Below are positions 23,401-35,252 of a stretch of DNA of 64,000 nucleotides, piece after piece. Numbering within the stretch: the first letter of the stretch is position 1; each line of letters begins with the position of its first letter. Under the pieces are notes generated by a model that ran no database searches, was not told the DNA's origin, and saw only the letters and a program-made list of their open reading frames with translations. The translations under genes and the position numbers were made by a program. The DNA is taken from positions 1,400,576 to 1,464,575 of the forward strand of contig NW_012236528.1 in NCBI RefSeq assembly GCF_000787575.1. Direction: 5' to 3'. The stretch is from Acytostelium subglobosum LB1 (Eukaryota > Evosea > Eumycetozoa > Acytosteliales > Acytosteliaceae).

Positions 23401-26400
23401 CAGGAGGGATGTTGTTGATGAGCTTGCCAAAGGTGCCTTTGTGGGCGAAGGTGAGGGGGAGGTGGCGATTGGTATGTTGGGCGACAGGCCATTCTCCAAC
23501 ATCTCCTCTTGCAGTCGATAGGTCTCCTCGAGACAGTAGTCGAGGTAGGTCATGACATGTCCGATTGACTTGGGATTGTAGTTGATGTTCAACTCGCCAA
23601 AGTTAAAGTCGACAAACACATCGACACCTGTATACTCTGGTGATTGCTTCTCGATCATGCCAATCGTGATTGATATCAGGTCTTTGGTGACCTGGTCCTC
23701 AAGTCGTGATTGTGATGTCACCAAATGTGAGAACCTGCTGTGCTGCTCCAAGCAATCGTCAATCTCCATCTTGCCAAGCAGTAGTGATCCTGAATAATCA
23801 TAAGTCCTCTTCTTCACCTGAAGCTGTAGCTCGTGGACACGCAATTGGATGAGCTGGCGTGTTGTTGTCTGTGCCCCAATAGTAGTTCGACTGCTGTACA
23901 CATCGACCAAGACGCGCTGGAGGGTGAAGTCGCCATCGAATAGCTTGCGTCGCACCAACACCTGGCGATAGGCATCAGACAGCTTGATCTCCATCTGACT
24001 GACGTCGACAAATGTTTCAGAGGGCCTTGACGAGGACAATGTGTCCATGAGTTGATTGTAGGCGTGGGTGGTATGCGAGGACTCAGTGGTCAGCGTCCTG
24101 GCCATCTGGTAGAGCTGGAGGTAGGTGGCGTCGGAGATGTTGATCTTCACTTCAGGCAGTGTGCCGCTCACCTTGAAGATGGCCAGTGACAACTCGTTCG
24201 GCTCTATGCAGTTCTGAATGTTCATGCTGATGGCCATCTCTTCGACCAACGGGAAGGGCACGCCCCGCTCGCCACTCGGACCGGACGGAACTCGCCACCA
24301 CTCTTGATCATTGCGCGCCAGCAGAACTCTGATTGATGAGAGCTCCACTCGATAGTAATCATAAAGGTCCGATTCCTTTAGACCATTCTCCAACTCGCTC
24401 TGGTCGCCGCTGCTGGCCAACTGTTGCAGAAGAGGCGCGCCCAGGTCTGGGCGTGGCGCAGTCTTCTTTGTCTTGACAGTCTTCTGGCTGACATCGCTGT
24501 ACATTAGGCAGTTGCCCAGATCGATGACCAACAGTGAGGTGTCCTGGCGATTGAAGTGTTCAGGGATGATGACCGTTGGAGCCTTGGCATCCACGTGGAG
24601 ATCTATTGTCTTGTGATGATTGACTGCGTCCCACATCTGAAAGATGGTCATCTCCTTGAGCATTATCAACTCCTCCATTGCCACGGACGACAAAGAGAAC
24701 AGATTAACATTGTCCTTAGGCGTGGCAAAGTCAATCAATCGCTCGATCTGTGTCTTGTTGACAATGATCTCCAACATATTCAATTGAAGGCTGAGTCGAT
24801 AGTCATATGTGCTTGATATCGGGTTGGTCTCCATCACAATGTTGAATAGATGTTCATGCTTGTTGATGTTGTTGTTGTCCTTGTTGTCTTTGATTGGACT
24901 GTTGTTGCCACTGATGCTGCGGTTGTTCTTGAAGCGTGGTGATGAGGTGATTACATAAGGGAAGAGACTGTCGGCATTGAAATGATCAATGACGTTGAAT
25001 GACTCCAAGTCGAGGTCTAACCTCACACCCTGCGCTCTTTGTGACATCTTGAATGTTATATTGTTCAGGTAGGACTTCAACAGGTTACCCTCGCCCTTTC
25101 GTCCACCAATCACTGTGAATACAATGGCCTCCACCTTGACCTCCAGTATGTTTTGTATATACTATGAGTGATTGATTGTTAGATGATGTGATGTGGATGT
25201 AGGTATGGATGTTGGACATACCTCTGGAGGCATCTCAATCGTTGCACCGAGGGCAATCTCGTCGTACTCGATGGATTTGTATATCTCATCTTGTTGCTCC
25301 TTGGTAAGTTGGATGCTCATCTTTGGCTCGTTAGCCTTGTTCCAAAAGCCAAAGAACCTTGTCCTGTTCACTGAGCTATAGAACTCTCCCTTCTTTGAGT
25401 CTGCAATGGCTTGTTCCTTTGCCAACTCTCTTCTTGCTAATGATCTAAAACTGTTTGATTGATCGAGTGAGTGTGAGTGATTGGGAATAGTTCCACATGT
25501 GTCATGTGAGCAATGTACGTACTACACTATATCTTCAAAGCTTAATGACTCTTCCATCTCTTGTAGCCTCTTTGTCTCCTTCTCTGTGATGGGGTCGATC
25601 CACTCAACCCCTTGTAGCTTCTTGAATAGACTGACGTACTCCTTCCTGTTCTGTCGACGCTTCTGAATGAAACTCCACGATCGCTGTTGAATACGCTCGC
25701 GAATCGACTCGCGATACACCTGTGCGCAGTACCTCCACCATGCCTTTGGATCCTGCTTGGGTCGCAGCTTTGGCCGGTACTTGAGATACTTGAGCTCCTG
25801 TGTGTAGCTGTTGATCGTGGACAGTAGCTTGAGGATGGTCTGGTATTGGTTCTCCTCGAGGTAGAACGACACCTCCTCGAACTGGCACTGTATCTTCATC
25901 TTGGGCACAGCCGTGTCCATGCTGAGGTTCTTGTTGATTTCGATGCGCAGTGTCACTGTGATGGGTTTGAGGATGTAACGATGCTCGCCCAGCGCCACCC
26001 CGCTGCTGCCCGTGCGACTCTTGAGGTATCGCTGCATCTCGTCGTTGGACAGAGTGGAGACGGACGTGTCGTCGCTGTTGAGATATATGGAAAAGTCGGA
26101 CAGCTCGACAAACTTGTAGACTGTCTCGTTGCTGATGGCGCCGCCCTCGTGGAACTTGCGGCGGGCGAACTTTCCATCAGTGGAGTAGGCCGACAGCGAG
26201 CCAAACGACATGCCCAGCGAGTAAACCTTGCCGTTGCGCACCTCCTCGTATCGCAGATGGAATGTGTTGATCTTGATCTCGATGTTGTTCAGGATCTTGG
26301 ACATGACATTCGACATAAACGTGTCTTGCTGCTGGGCTGAGGGCGCGTCCGACGCACCCTGGCCGCCCTCCTTCCAACTGCGCACCAACTCATACTTGTC

Positions 26401-26839
26401 CAACTTCTTCTGTTTATCCTCCTGCATCTTCCTTCGCTCCTCCTGTTCATTATATTCAAAGCCAGTCTGTGGAATGGCGTACAAGCATATCGAATCTATT
26501 TCCAAAATCACTGGCATTGACTTTAAGTTCTGTTGTTGTTTCAAGGTTGGTGTCATGCGCGTCAGGGTCATATTCCAATCACTAACTCATTCATTCAATC
26601 ATTCAAACAATGTTTCAACAACATACAGTCCATGGGATCTTAAGCTCTAGAGTGCCAATGATGCCCTTTTGAACGTGTAGTGGCAGCTTGAATGATTGTA
26701 GGGCCTCGCCTTTGATCTCAAGATTACGTAGGATGACATTGCCAGAGAATATGTTCACCTTTAGCTGCTCAGATGATAAGTTCTTTATATACTCTCCAAT
26801 ATATTTTGCAATGATATCCGTTACAATTGACTCGAACAT
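11497..26839 (-). CDS. giant VPS13-family bridge-type lipid transfer protein
   Basis: Nine exons: 26839..26627, 26529..25523, 25450..25222, 25161..13579, 13512..13420, 13355..13082, 13023..12768, 12709..12541, 12486..11497. All phases agree, giving about 4,937 residues. VPS13 proteins form a hydrophobic groove moving phospholipid between membranes at contact sites. The chorein N-terminus is intact (MFESIVTDIIAKYIGEYIKN, with NVILRNLEIK), followed by many extended-chorein/RBG repeats. A poly-Gln tract lies at about residue 3430 (near 16290), and the VAB adaptor region at about 3600-4300. C-terminal APT1/ATG2-C-like helices (ITGIVTQPAKGAIEEG) and a PH-like end follow. Most VPS13 proteins are 3,100-4,400 residues, so this is very long. 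One exon of 11,583 bp holds 78% of the coding sequence. Which VPS13 paralogue (A-F, TipC) it matches is not decidable by eye. Confidence 0.93.
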
Positions 26840-27302
26840 TCTTTATAGATATTCTACTATTCTATTTTGAATGATGAGATTATAAGAATATATATTGATA
26901 TATAATTGTAGTTGTTATGTATTTGTTTGGTTGTTCGGATAAAGGAACATGAATGTTCCTGTCTGCAAAGGAAGGAATCTGATTATTGTTTTGTCAAACA
27001 GAGATAATAGTTGCAAAAAGTGAGCTCATGGGGGGGTCTGAAGTTGTGTTTAGTTGTTGTGTTGTCGCAGGTTGTGATCTGAATGACGACGGGTCTGCAT
27101 CATTCATCGTAATTTGCAACTTTGGTTACAGCAATCTTATTTTGAATACCATTCAAACACATAGACGTAGACATTCTATCAATCAATCAATCAATCAATC
27201 TACCATACAAGGACATTGGCAATAGTGAGAATGAAGATAGGACTTTCTAATCCCTTCAAAGAATCTGAAGATCGATTCCATGGAATCACAAATCTGTACG
27301 TT
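26840..27302. other. intergenic, VPS13 promoter side
   Basis: AT-rich sequence next to the VPS13 start, then unremarkable DNA with an (ATCA)n run at about 27178-27200. A plus-strand frame beginning MKIGLSNPFK at about 27230 overlaps the small minus-strand frame described next and is the less likely of the two. Confidence 0.5.
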
Positions 27303-27449
27303 TCAGGCATGCCAGCCACCAACACGAGGATCATTATACTTTGGAATTCCATTGATGTAGATGGCAGCCCAAGGAGGTGGTGAGCGCTTCAATGTCTGTC
27401 GTCTACATGGATAATTGATTGCACTTGTCCCTGATATGATATCGACCAT
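27303..27449 (-). CDS. possible small protein, 48 residues
   Basis: I do not recognise this. Minus-strand frame from ATG at 27449 to TGA at 27303, preceded by a good acceptor (TTTACAG) about 10 bases upstream of the ATG, as if the 5' UTR were spliced. Composition is protein-like rather than repetitive: MVDIISGTSAINYPCRRQ, then SPPPWAAIYINGIPKYNDP and VGGWHA at the end, with no hydrophobic segment. It lies between VPS13 (-) and severin kinase (+). It may be the last exon of a gene whose first exon I cannot see. The plus-strand frame over the same bases is also open. Confidence 0.35.
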   Translation of the reverse strand: MVDIISGTSAINYPCRRQTLKRSPPPWAAIYINGIPKYNDPRVGGWHA

Positions 27450-27916
27450 GTTGCCGACTGTAAAGTGAACAGAACAAAAACAAAGGGGAAGGGTGTGTTT
27501 TTTTGATTTGGAGAGTGAGATCGATTTTTTTTGATTATTTATTTTAATCTTTTTTTTTTCAATCCAATCACACACTAATCTCACACATCACTCTCTTCGT
27601 TGACAAGCACCACCATAAGCATACATAGACACACACACTACTACCAAACACATAAACACCAACACACACACACACACACACATACACACACACATTCACA
27701 AATAGAGTCATCTCAGAGTACATTTGACCATCTAAATAATAATAATAATATATATATATATATAATATAAATAACAATAATATATAATAATAATAGAGAT
27801 TGTTGTTGTTGTTGTTGTTGTGCTATACAGTTGTATCATTAATCAAAAACATAATTCATTCAATCGATCAATCAATCAATCATTGTAAATCATATCATAA
27901 ACAAAGTTGACAGAGA
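27450..27916. other. simple-repeat-rich upstream region of severin kinase
   Basis: Contains poly-T/A runs (27530-27560), a CA microsatellite at about 27660-27694, (AAT)n/(TA)n at 27736-27795 and (GTT)n at 27801-27821. Ends in (ATCA)n just before the kinase start. No other gene visible. Confidence 0.6.
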
Positions 27917-29516
27917 ATGAGCAAAAAGGGAGATCCAGAAGAGTTATACCTCAAGCAAGAGAAGATCGGAAAGGGTTCATTCGGTGAGGTGTTCAAAGGG
28001 TACGTCTAGACTGTTCAATCAATCAATCAATCAATCGATCAAGTCTAACACTCAATTCAATCAATGAATGATTAATATAGTATAAATAAGAAGACCAATG
28101 AGGTTATAGCCATCAAGATCATCGATTTGGAAGATGCAGAGGATGAGATTGAGGACATTCAGCAGGAGATCAATGTGTTGTCACAGTGCGAGAGTCCATT
28201 CGTTACGAAATACTTTGGTTCTTATTTGAAGGGCACAAAGCTGTGGATTATCATGGAGTTCTTGGCCGGAGGCTCCGTACTCGATCTGATGAAGCCCGCT
28301 CTCATTGACGAGGGCTTCATCGCCATCATCCTGAGGGAGTTGCTCAAGGGTCTTGAGTACCTCCACTCTGAGGGCAAGATTCACAGAGATATAAAGGCTG
28401 CCAACATCCTTCTGGCCGCCAACGGTGATGTCAAGCTTGCTGACTTTGGTGTCAGTGGACAGTTGACCGATCAAATGACAAAGAGGAATACATTCGTTGG
28501 AACACCATTTTGGATGGCTCCAGTAAGTCATCGATCGATTGATCATACATTCAATCAATCAATCAGTGTTACTAACACAGCTTAATCAATCAATCAAACT
28601 ATTATAGGAAGTTATTAAACAAACAGGATATGATTCTAAAGCTGATATTTGGAGTATGGGTATCACTGCACTGGAAATGGCAAAGGGTGAGCCACCTAGA
28701 GCTGACCTGCATCCAATGAGAGCCCTGTTCTTGATCCCAAAGGACCCAGCACCAACGCTCGAGGGCAACTTCTCAAAGGGCTTCAAGGAGTTCTGCGCGA
28801 TGTGTCTGAACAAGGATCCAAACCTGCGTCCAACTGCAAAAGAGCTGCTAAAGAACAAGTTTATCAAGGCTGCCAAGAAGACCAGCTGTCTGACCGAGCT
28901 CATTGAGCGTCGCCAGAAGTGGCTACAGATGAACGGCGGTGGTGGTATCGACGACGACGAGGATGAGGACAGAGACGGACAGGGTCGAGCGGACGAGGAC
29001 GACGGATGGGACTTCCCCACAATCAAGGCTGCCAAGTCACCAGTGGCTGCTGCGCCAGTCGTCGCACCAGTCGTCGCCAAACCAGCACCAGTCGTCACAC
29101 CAACTCCAACGCCACAACCAGTCAGCACACCAGCACCAAGAGTCGAGGAGCCCAAGCCAAGAACAACCTCCAGCACACCAGCCGTGGCTCCAGTCGTACA
29201 ACAGCCTCAAGTTTCAGTGCCAAAGCCAGTGGCTCAGCCAGCACCCGTGGCAGTTGCACCAGTGGTCGCTGCCGCACCAACACAGACCACCTCCGGCGGC
29301 GCTCAGAACGGCTCCGCTGTTGGCCAGCCACAGAGAGCCAGTGCTCTCACCTCTGTCATCTACCCAGTTCTGTCCAAGCTGCTCAAGAGCACTCAGGATG
29401 AGAACGTCATCAACTCGTTGGCTCAGCTCAAGATGGCCTTTGACAATGCCGAGAAGGCCAAGCCAGGCATCACTCACAGTTTAATTGCACAGATCATCGA
29501 GACCCTTAAGAGATAA
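27917..29516 (+). CDS. svkA: severin kinase, GCK-III Ste20-family protein kinase
   Basis: Exons 27917..27999, 28081..28522, 28608..29516; 477 residues. Orthologue of Dictyostelium severin kinase, which phosphorylates the actin-severing protein severin and acts in cytokinesis and cell shape; related to human MST3/MST4/YSK1. The N-terminal kinase domain (about 10-265) is complete: [12 protein letters not shown] loop, AIKIID lysine, [11 protein letters not shown] catalytic loop, DFG in LADFGVSG, and GTPFWMAPE activation-loop end. An acidic stretch [10 protein letters not shown] at about 300 is followed by an Ala/Pro/Val-rich linker and a C-terminal helical domain of about 75 residues ([13 protein letters not shown]), probably the dimer/Mo25-partner region. 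The sequence agrees almost word for word with the family through the kinase domain. Both introns hold (ATCA)n. Confidence 0.95.
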
Positions 29517-30045
29517 GGTTATTCCAGTGTCATCATCCCGCGTTCCATAAATCACCAACTCAACCATTACCCAGCCACATCCCTCCATCCCTTAATCCAT
29601 CACACTCAATTATGTAAAGCACATCATACCTACCAAACCAAGTCGATATCTTACCAATAATAATAATAATAATGGCAACCAGCAGCTTTGTAGTTTAACA
29701 CGAAATATATCATCAATCAATCAATAACAATCAATCATATCAACAACATGATCTACCAATTACCTCCTCTTCCGTAATGCTTGGCAACAACGCGTTGCCA
29801 GACCCTGCCATCAATAAACAATCCTTCAATCACGACCCAAGACCTTGAGGAGGATACATTCATCGAAAATAGATCTGTTTTTGGACTTTTTTTAATTTTA
29901 ATTTAATTTTTGACACTCAAAATTTCTGATTGATGATGATCAAGAACGTAACAATCAATCACGCTACCTCTCTCTTCAAGTCACTTAAAGATCTATTAAG
30001 ATATATAATATATTTATATAAGTCGTCAACAACATTAAACAATAG
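29517..30045. other. intergenic, svkA 3' side and MCU promoter
   Basis: About 530 bp, rich in CAATCAATC and a short (AAT)n run at 29659-29673. A poly-T/A tract at 29878-29910 and a TATA-rich stretch just before the MCU ATG. No gene or RNA seen. Confidence 0.6.
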
Positions 30046-31240
30046 ATGATGAATCCAGCATTCTCCAACATTTTAAAGAGAGGCATTCTAGTTAACTCTG
30101 CAACCTCTGTTGCATTCAGAGGTGTTGTCAACAGACCTGCCACATCCAGATTGTTCTGCACTGCAACAAAGAGTATGTTAAGTGGTTTGGACTCACTCAC
30201 TTACACAAAGCAACATAGCACTGACTAATCAAACAATCAATCAGATCCATCAGATATTGCTTCCAGACATCAGGACTTTAGCATTATTTTGAAATCAGCT
30301 AATGCAACTAAGCTTCGTCAGAGACTTAGCCTTGATCCACGTACAAAGATCCCATACGATGAGTTCAAGGCATTGTGTGTCAGTGCTGGATTCCAGGAGT
30401 CAGAGGTTGAGCGTCTATCCTCCGCCTTGACCGAGTCTGGAAACATCCTCCATCTCCCCACCTCCACCGCACCAACCCTCTCTGGCTCCGTCTTTATCAA
30501 GCCAAACCACGTCTATCAATCATTGTATCAGTAAGTAGTTAATGATTGAGATACCTGATGGAAACTAATCGCCGTCATCATCATCACTCACTCTTTTATA
30601 GCATCCTAGATATTGAAAACAAGGGTGTTGGTCTTGAGAGACTGATCGAGATCAAGAACAATGAGATAAAGGTTATTGAGGATAGTTTGAGACCACTCGA
30701 GGCAATCAAGCTTACAATCGATGGCAAGGCAATGAGAGGTGCCCATCGCGTCATTTGGGGAGGTCTCGGATACCTTGTGTTGCAAGGTGTTTTCCTTGGA
30801 AGATTGACCTGGGTATGCATTGATCAGACACACTTGGAAGAATGATCTTTGGACAATGTACTAACCAATCATTCAATCAATCAATCAATCTTTAGTGGGA
30901 ACTGTCATGGGATATTGTAGAGCCAATCACATACTTTGTATCGTTTGGAACTGTACTCCTTGGATACACTTACTTCTCGATCACAAAGACAGAGTACACT
31001 TTTGAGGCGCTGAGGAACCATCTGTTCAAGGGCAAGCAGGCCAAGTTGTTCAAGAGACAGAGCTTCCCAATCGAGGAGTACAACAGACTCCATGCTCTGT
31101 TGGCCAAGAGACAACAGGAGCTCGCTCAGCTCACAGAAATATCCTCATACTCACTCAACACTATCGACTATCCATTTGATGTCCAGGCCACCAACACCAC
31201 CGCCAGCGTTCAAACAGCCGAGTCTCAGCCAAAGGCTTAA
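30046..31240 (+). CDS. mcu: mitochondrial calcium uniporter pore subunit
   Basis: Exons 30046..30172, 30245..30530, 30602..30812, 30896..31240; 322 residues. Pore-forming protein of the inner mitochondrial membrane that takes up Ca2+ down the membrane potential. The N-terminus is Arg/Ser-rich without acids (targeting peptide, about 40 residues). A matrix domain (about 45-135) and a coiled-coil-like stretch (LERLIEIKNNEIKVIEDSL) follow. TM1 is IWGGLGYLVLQGVFLGRLTW. The selectivity loop reads WELSWDIVEPITYF, and TM2 is YFVSFGTVLLGYTYFSI. The signature normally reads DIME; here it is DIVE, with the Ca2+-coordinating Asp and Glu kept. The C-terminal coiled coil RLHALLAKRQQELAQL is present. Converges with the carboxypeptidase gene (155 bp between stops); the MICU gene is 2.6 kb further on. 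Confidence 0.93.
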
Positions 31241-31395
31241 AAGGCATTGACTCACTCATTCACTCAATTACTACATACATACAACATCGTCAACAGCAAC
31301 AACAACAACATCAATGGGAATGTAACATTAAATAATATTTGATCAACAAGTCATTTGGACCCAAGGCCATGTCGATGTTTATTCAGTTCACGCAC

Positions 31396-33342
31396 TTATG
31401 AGTCGCCTGCCACAGCAGAGTAGTTCCTTCGTTGGAGTGCTTGGTTTCTTCGTCTTGTTAGGTAGACATATATACCGATGCCCATACCAATGTTGGACAT
31501 AAAGATGATGAATGATGAGACCACCACCTTCTTGTAGCGGAAGATATCCTTCTTGCTGTGGATAATACTGACGACAGTCTTATCCACTGGTCTGTCAATT
31601 ATATCACTTTCACAATCCACCTTTGGAACAAGTACTTTGTTGTTGACATCGTCTTGTCCCTCCTCAAGTACAACATCCACCTTTGTCCTCTGTCCATTGG
31701 CCACACGGATCACCTGTTTGTGCGACTTGTAACCAGGGGAGCTAACAACCATTGTAAAGATACCAGAGTCAAGTAGACGATAATAATCTAAGTTCATTGT
31801 GAAGATTGGAATCAAGTTAGTATAATATTCATTCAACCTGTCTATGACCATTGACATACCTCCAAACTTGGCAAATGAATTAATATGATGATTGATACCA
31901 AGTATTTGTATCTGAATAGATTAAGTCAGTAATAGATTAAATATCTTGATTATAGCATTGTGAGAACATACCTTGGCTTGTAATGGTTGACCATTGGTAT
32001 TGGATACCTTTCCATAAACTCCCATCGTAGTTGGTAGTGTGACGAATGATAATAGTGCTTGACGATTATCCTCCCAGTATGAAGGCAACATCTCTGGATT
32101 AGGTTGTTTGTCATTGGACACCTCGATGGTAATCTCAAAGTCATTGAGATTATCATAGTTCCAATCCTGCATTCCACCATCCAACACGTACCAATTTGCA
32201 CCATTGGTAATGCCAGCAAAGAACTCCTCTGATCCATGCATGGACTTGTGATTGAGTGAATAGGTGAGTGCAATCTTTCTAAATGTGCTATCGTCTGGTG
32301 CCACACTATAATATCCAGTCTCGTACTGACTTTTTCCCCTGGCCGAGTCATATGGGTAGTTTGCAACCTCTGCACCACCATGTAGATTAGCACTGAGAAC
32401 GAATCTATTCTCCTTGGTCCACTTCATCACTGCCTGTGTTTCAGGTTGCTCTTTCATTGTTTGACGTGCACCTCCTTGAGGGAAGTCCCTATTAAGGTCT
32501 AGATTGATAATATCGATAATTAGTTATAACTTGAAAGTGGTGGATACACTACATTTTGATCACTCACCAATATTAAAGGCATTGCCTCTTTGAACTTTTT
32601 GATAACCATCCGGATTCATTGATGGAATAATGGATATCTTGATATCGGATAACAAATCCTCAATTTTAGAATTGGACTTGTAGTTTGAGGTGAGGTAGTC
32701 TATAAAGTATACGAGTAGATGTCTTCCAACAATCTCATCACCATGCATATTACCAACCAACTTTACTTGTGGCTTCATATCATCAAACCCTGCATTGGTT
32801 GTCAAATCCTAAAATTAAAGATTACCAAGTTTGTTAGTTAGATTTCTTGATTGAATGCAAGAATAATAACTTACCATTGCCCATAAATCCCTACCCTCTA
32901 CAGATTTACCAATACTGTAGAGTTTGGTTAGAGTTGGATATAGTTTGGCCACTGTTCTTAGGAAGGTAGTCAACTCATCATTGGTGAGATATTTGTTGTA
33001 TTGGACCAAACCTGATCTTGAGAACTTTGGCGCTGGTGTGTTGGCATTGTTCAAGGAATCATCATACTTGGTGTTGACAATTGGTTGTACGACCTGGTCA
33101 TCGAACTTATCCACCAGGTCAAACAGTGTCTCCTCGTTGAAGTATGCCTCCAAGTCCATATTAGTACGTCGATGATCGAAAATGAACTTGTCCTGATTGG
33201 TAGAGATATATTTGAGTATATTCTGATTTCCACCATGTGTAATTCTATATAAGTTTAAGTTCTCCAATGATGTTTGTACTGTTGCATTACATAATATAAT
33301 ATAAATATTAAAAAAAATAAATAAAAGTAATAATATTTTCAT
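31396..33342 (-). CDS. M14 carboxypeptidase, N/E type, membrane-anchored
   Basis: Five exons: 33342..32875, 32808..32568, 32498..31972, 31911..31860, 31787..31396; 559 residues. Zinc carboxypeptidase that trims C-terminal residues from peptides in the secretory pathway or outside the cell. A signal peptide (MKILLLLFIFFNIYIILC) is followed by an unusual N-terminal region of about 110 residues. The M14 domain has GNMHGDEIVGR (zinc ligands His and Glu), SMNPDGY, DLNRDFP (substrate-binding Asn-Arg), ANLHGGAEVANYPYD (third zinc His) and FEITIEVS (catalytic Glu). A transthyretin-like domain (VYGKVSNTNGQPLQAK) marks the N/E (CPD/CPE/CPN) subfamily. One transmembrane helix lies near the end (VSSFIIFMSNIGMGIGIYVYL), with a short basic cytosolic tail. 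I chose the ATG at 33342 because it starts the signal peptide. Lies between MCU and MICU. Confidence 0.92.
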
Positions 33343-33806
33343 GATTGAATATATTTGAGGTTGTTGTCTTAGAGATCTGGATAACAATGTAATATTACTA
33401 AGTAGTAGTGACCATGGTTGAGCATTCTACCTTGTTTATAATCAAGAGTTATCCAGTCGGACTGGAAAATTCGATAATATTATATGTGTGTGTGAGTTTG
33501 TGTTTGTATGTGTGTGATGGTCACGTGACACAAAGACAATGAATGATTGATTGATGGTGTGTGTGTGCGAGTGTGTGACAGACAGCGAAGTCGCATAGGC
33601 TATTACATTACATTACATGTTTTATTCTTCTTCAACTAGTTCCCTATGAGTGGCTATGGGATGGACAGACATTAGCACCTTGTGTCCTGTGTCCAAATAT
33701 GGTCTAATACACTTACTTCCAAGTTAACTTGTTTGGTTGTTTGGATGATTGATGGTTGGATAGATGGATGGATGCGCGTGATTCTTTGATTGATGCCATC
33801 ACATCA
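33343..33806. other. intergenic, carboxypeptidase promoter and MICU 3' side
   Basis: Upstream of the carboxypeptidase start (minus strand), with TG-rich and GATT-rich runs (33480-33580) and a GGAT run at 33740-33770. Nothing else seen. Confidence 0.55.
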
Positions 33807-35252
33807 TTAGAGTTTACCAATGATTACTTGGTAGACCTTTTCAAGTCTGGCAATGAATCCAGAGTCACGATTATTCTCCAAACCTCTGTACTTTCTGCGC
33901 TTCATCACCTCGACAAACTCATCCTTGGACAGGTCACCATTGTTGTCCGAGTCGAATATGGTGTAGATAGTGTCCACCATCTCCTTGGATGGCTCAAACG
34001 ATGCGATCACCTTAGACACATACTTGAACTCATTCTTGGTGAATGGCTGGTTGATGCCCTTGTACAAGTCGATCGAGAGTCCAACTTCATCAAGCTTGTT
34101 AAGGATCCTATTTTGTTTGAGGGGATGAGGAGGTCAGTGTTTAGTTGATGGAATGATTCCCATGTGTACTATAGTATACATACTTGTTGAATGAAACAAA
34201 CTGATCAAAGGAAATACCCTTGTTCTGAGTTGTTACAGTGGCAGGCAATGAGGTAATGGCCTTTAGGTATTGATCCCTCTGGCCAAAGTTGCTGTAGGAG
34301 GCGATCAGACGACCAAAGTCACGCTGAGAGATGAAGCCAGAACCTGTGGTATCGTACATGTTGAACTCGAGCTGGAGCACATCACGTCTGACCTGGTCCA
34401 GCAGCAGCTTGAACCTCTCCACTGACAGCGAGTTGTCGCCATGCTTGCCAAAGAGATAGTTGACCCAGCCCTGTGAGAGTAGTGCCTTGCTCGAGGTGGA
34501 GGTCGAGGCAAAGGCACTCTGGTTCTTGAGCAGCTTGAATATCTTGGTGAACTCGTTGACATCGATCGAGTTGTCGTGGTTGACGTCCATAATCTGGAAG
34601 GCGATCTCTACACTCTTCTCGGGGATCGAGAGCAGTGTGGAGAAGAAGATGAACTCACTGAATGAAATGAGTCCATCTCCATCAATATCTGCGATCTGGA
34701 ACGACAGTGGCACATTCCTAACATTCAACGGCAGTCCCTTGAGTGATGTCTGTGTTGACTCTCTGAACTGGCTTGGCAAGATGGCTCTTACAAAGTCATC
34801 CAATGTCATGAATGACTCGCCTATTGTTGTAGAGAGTGTGAATGATTGAGTGAGTGAGTGAGTGAGTGAGTGAGTGATGTCTACAGTCTCATGATGGACT
34901 TGAGATGATGATTACCATTCTTTTTGACAGAGGCAAAGGTTTGGAAGATCTTCTCTGGGGTGCTGTACTCTCTGATCTTGTCTTGGTATCTGTTGACGAT
35001 CTTCTCTCTCAATGTCTGTGACTTGTCGAATGATGATTGCTCATCAGCAGCAATGGCCACGGATGTAGTGGCAGCTACAACGATACCTGCACCAACAATC
35101 CATCCAATCCTTGATGACGATGATGTATTCTTAAAGTTATTGTTGTTGTTGTTTGAATAGAATCTTGAACGTTGATTGAACAGACATCTCTGTGTATTGA
35201 TATTTGTGAACCTTGTAGTTGACCTTAATGCTCTTTGTGTTAATGTTGACAT
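33807..35252 (-). CDS. micu1: mitochondrial calcium uptake protein, EF-hand gatekeeper of MCU
   Basis: Exons 35252..34916, 34820..34184, 34107..33807; 424 residues. MICU proteins sit in the intermembrane space on MCU and gate it by Ca2+ binding. The N-terminus is Arg/Ser/Asn-rich (targeting signal), then one hydrophobic segment at about 49-68 (IGWIVGAGIVVAATTSVAIA). EF-hand loops are DIDGDGLISFSE, DVNHDNSIDVNE, a degenerate DTTGSGFISQRD and DSDNNGDLSKDE. Thus three look canonical and one weak, against two functional hands in animal MICU1. The C-terminal helix region ends KVYQVIIGKL. The family fit rests on the mitochondrial leader, single anchor, ESFMTLDDFVRAILP and the EF-hand spacing. MICU1 versus MICU2/3 is not resolved. 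Encoded about 2.6 kb from the MCU gene, on the opposite strand. Confidence 0.87.

Noticed and set aside
27660-27795. CA, AAT and TA runs considered as an origin or regulatory array
   Set aside because: Ordinary microsatellites, like many others in this window.
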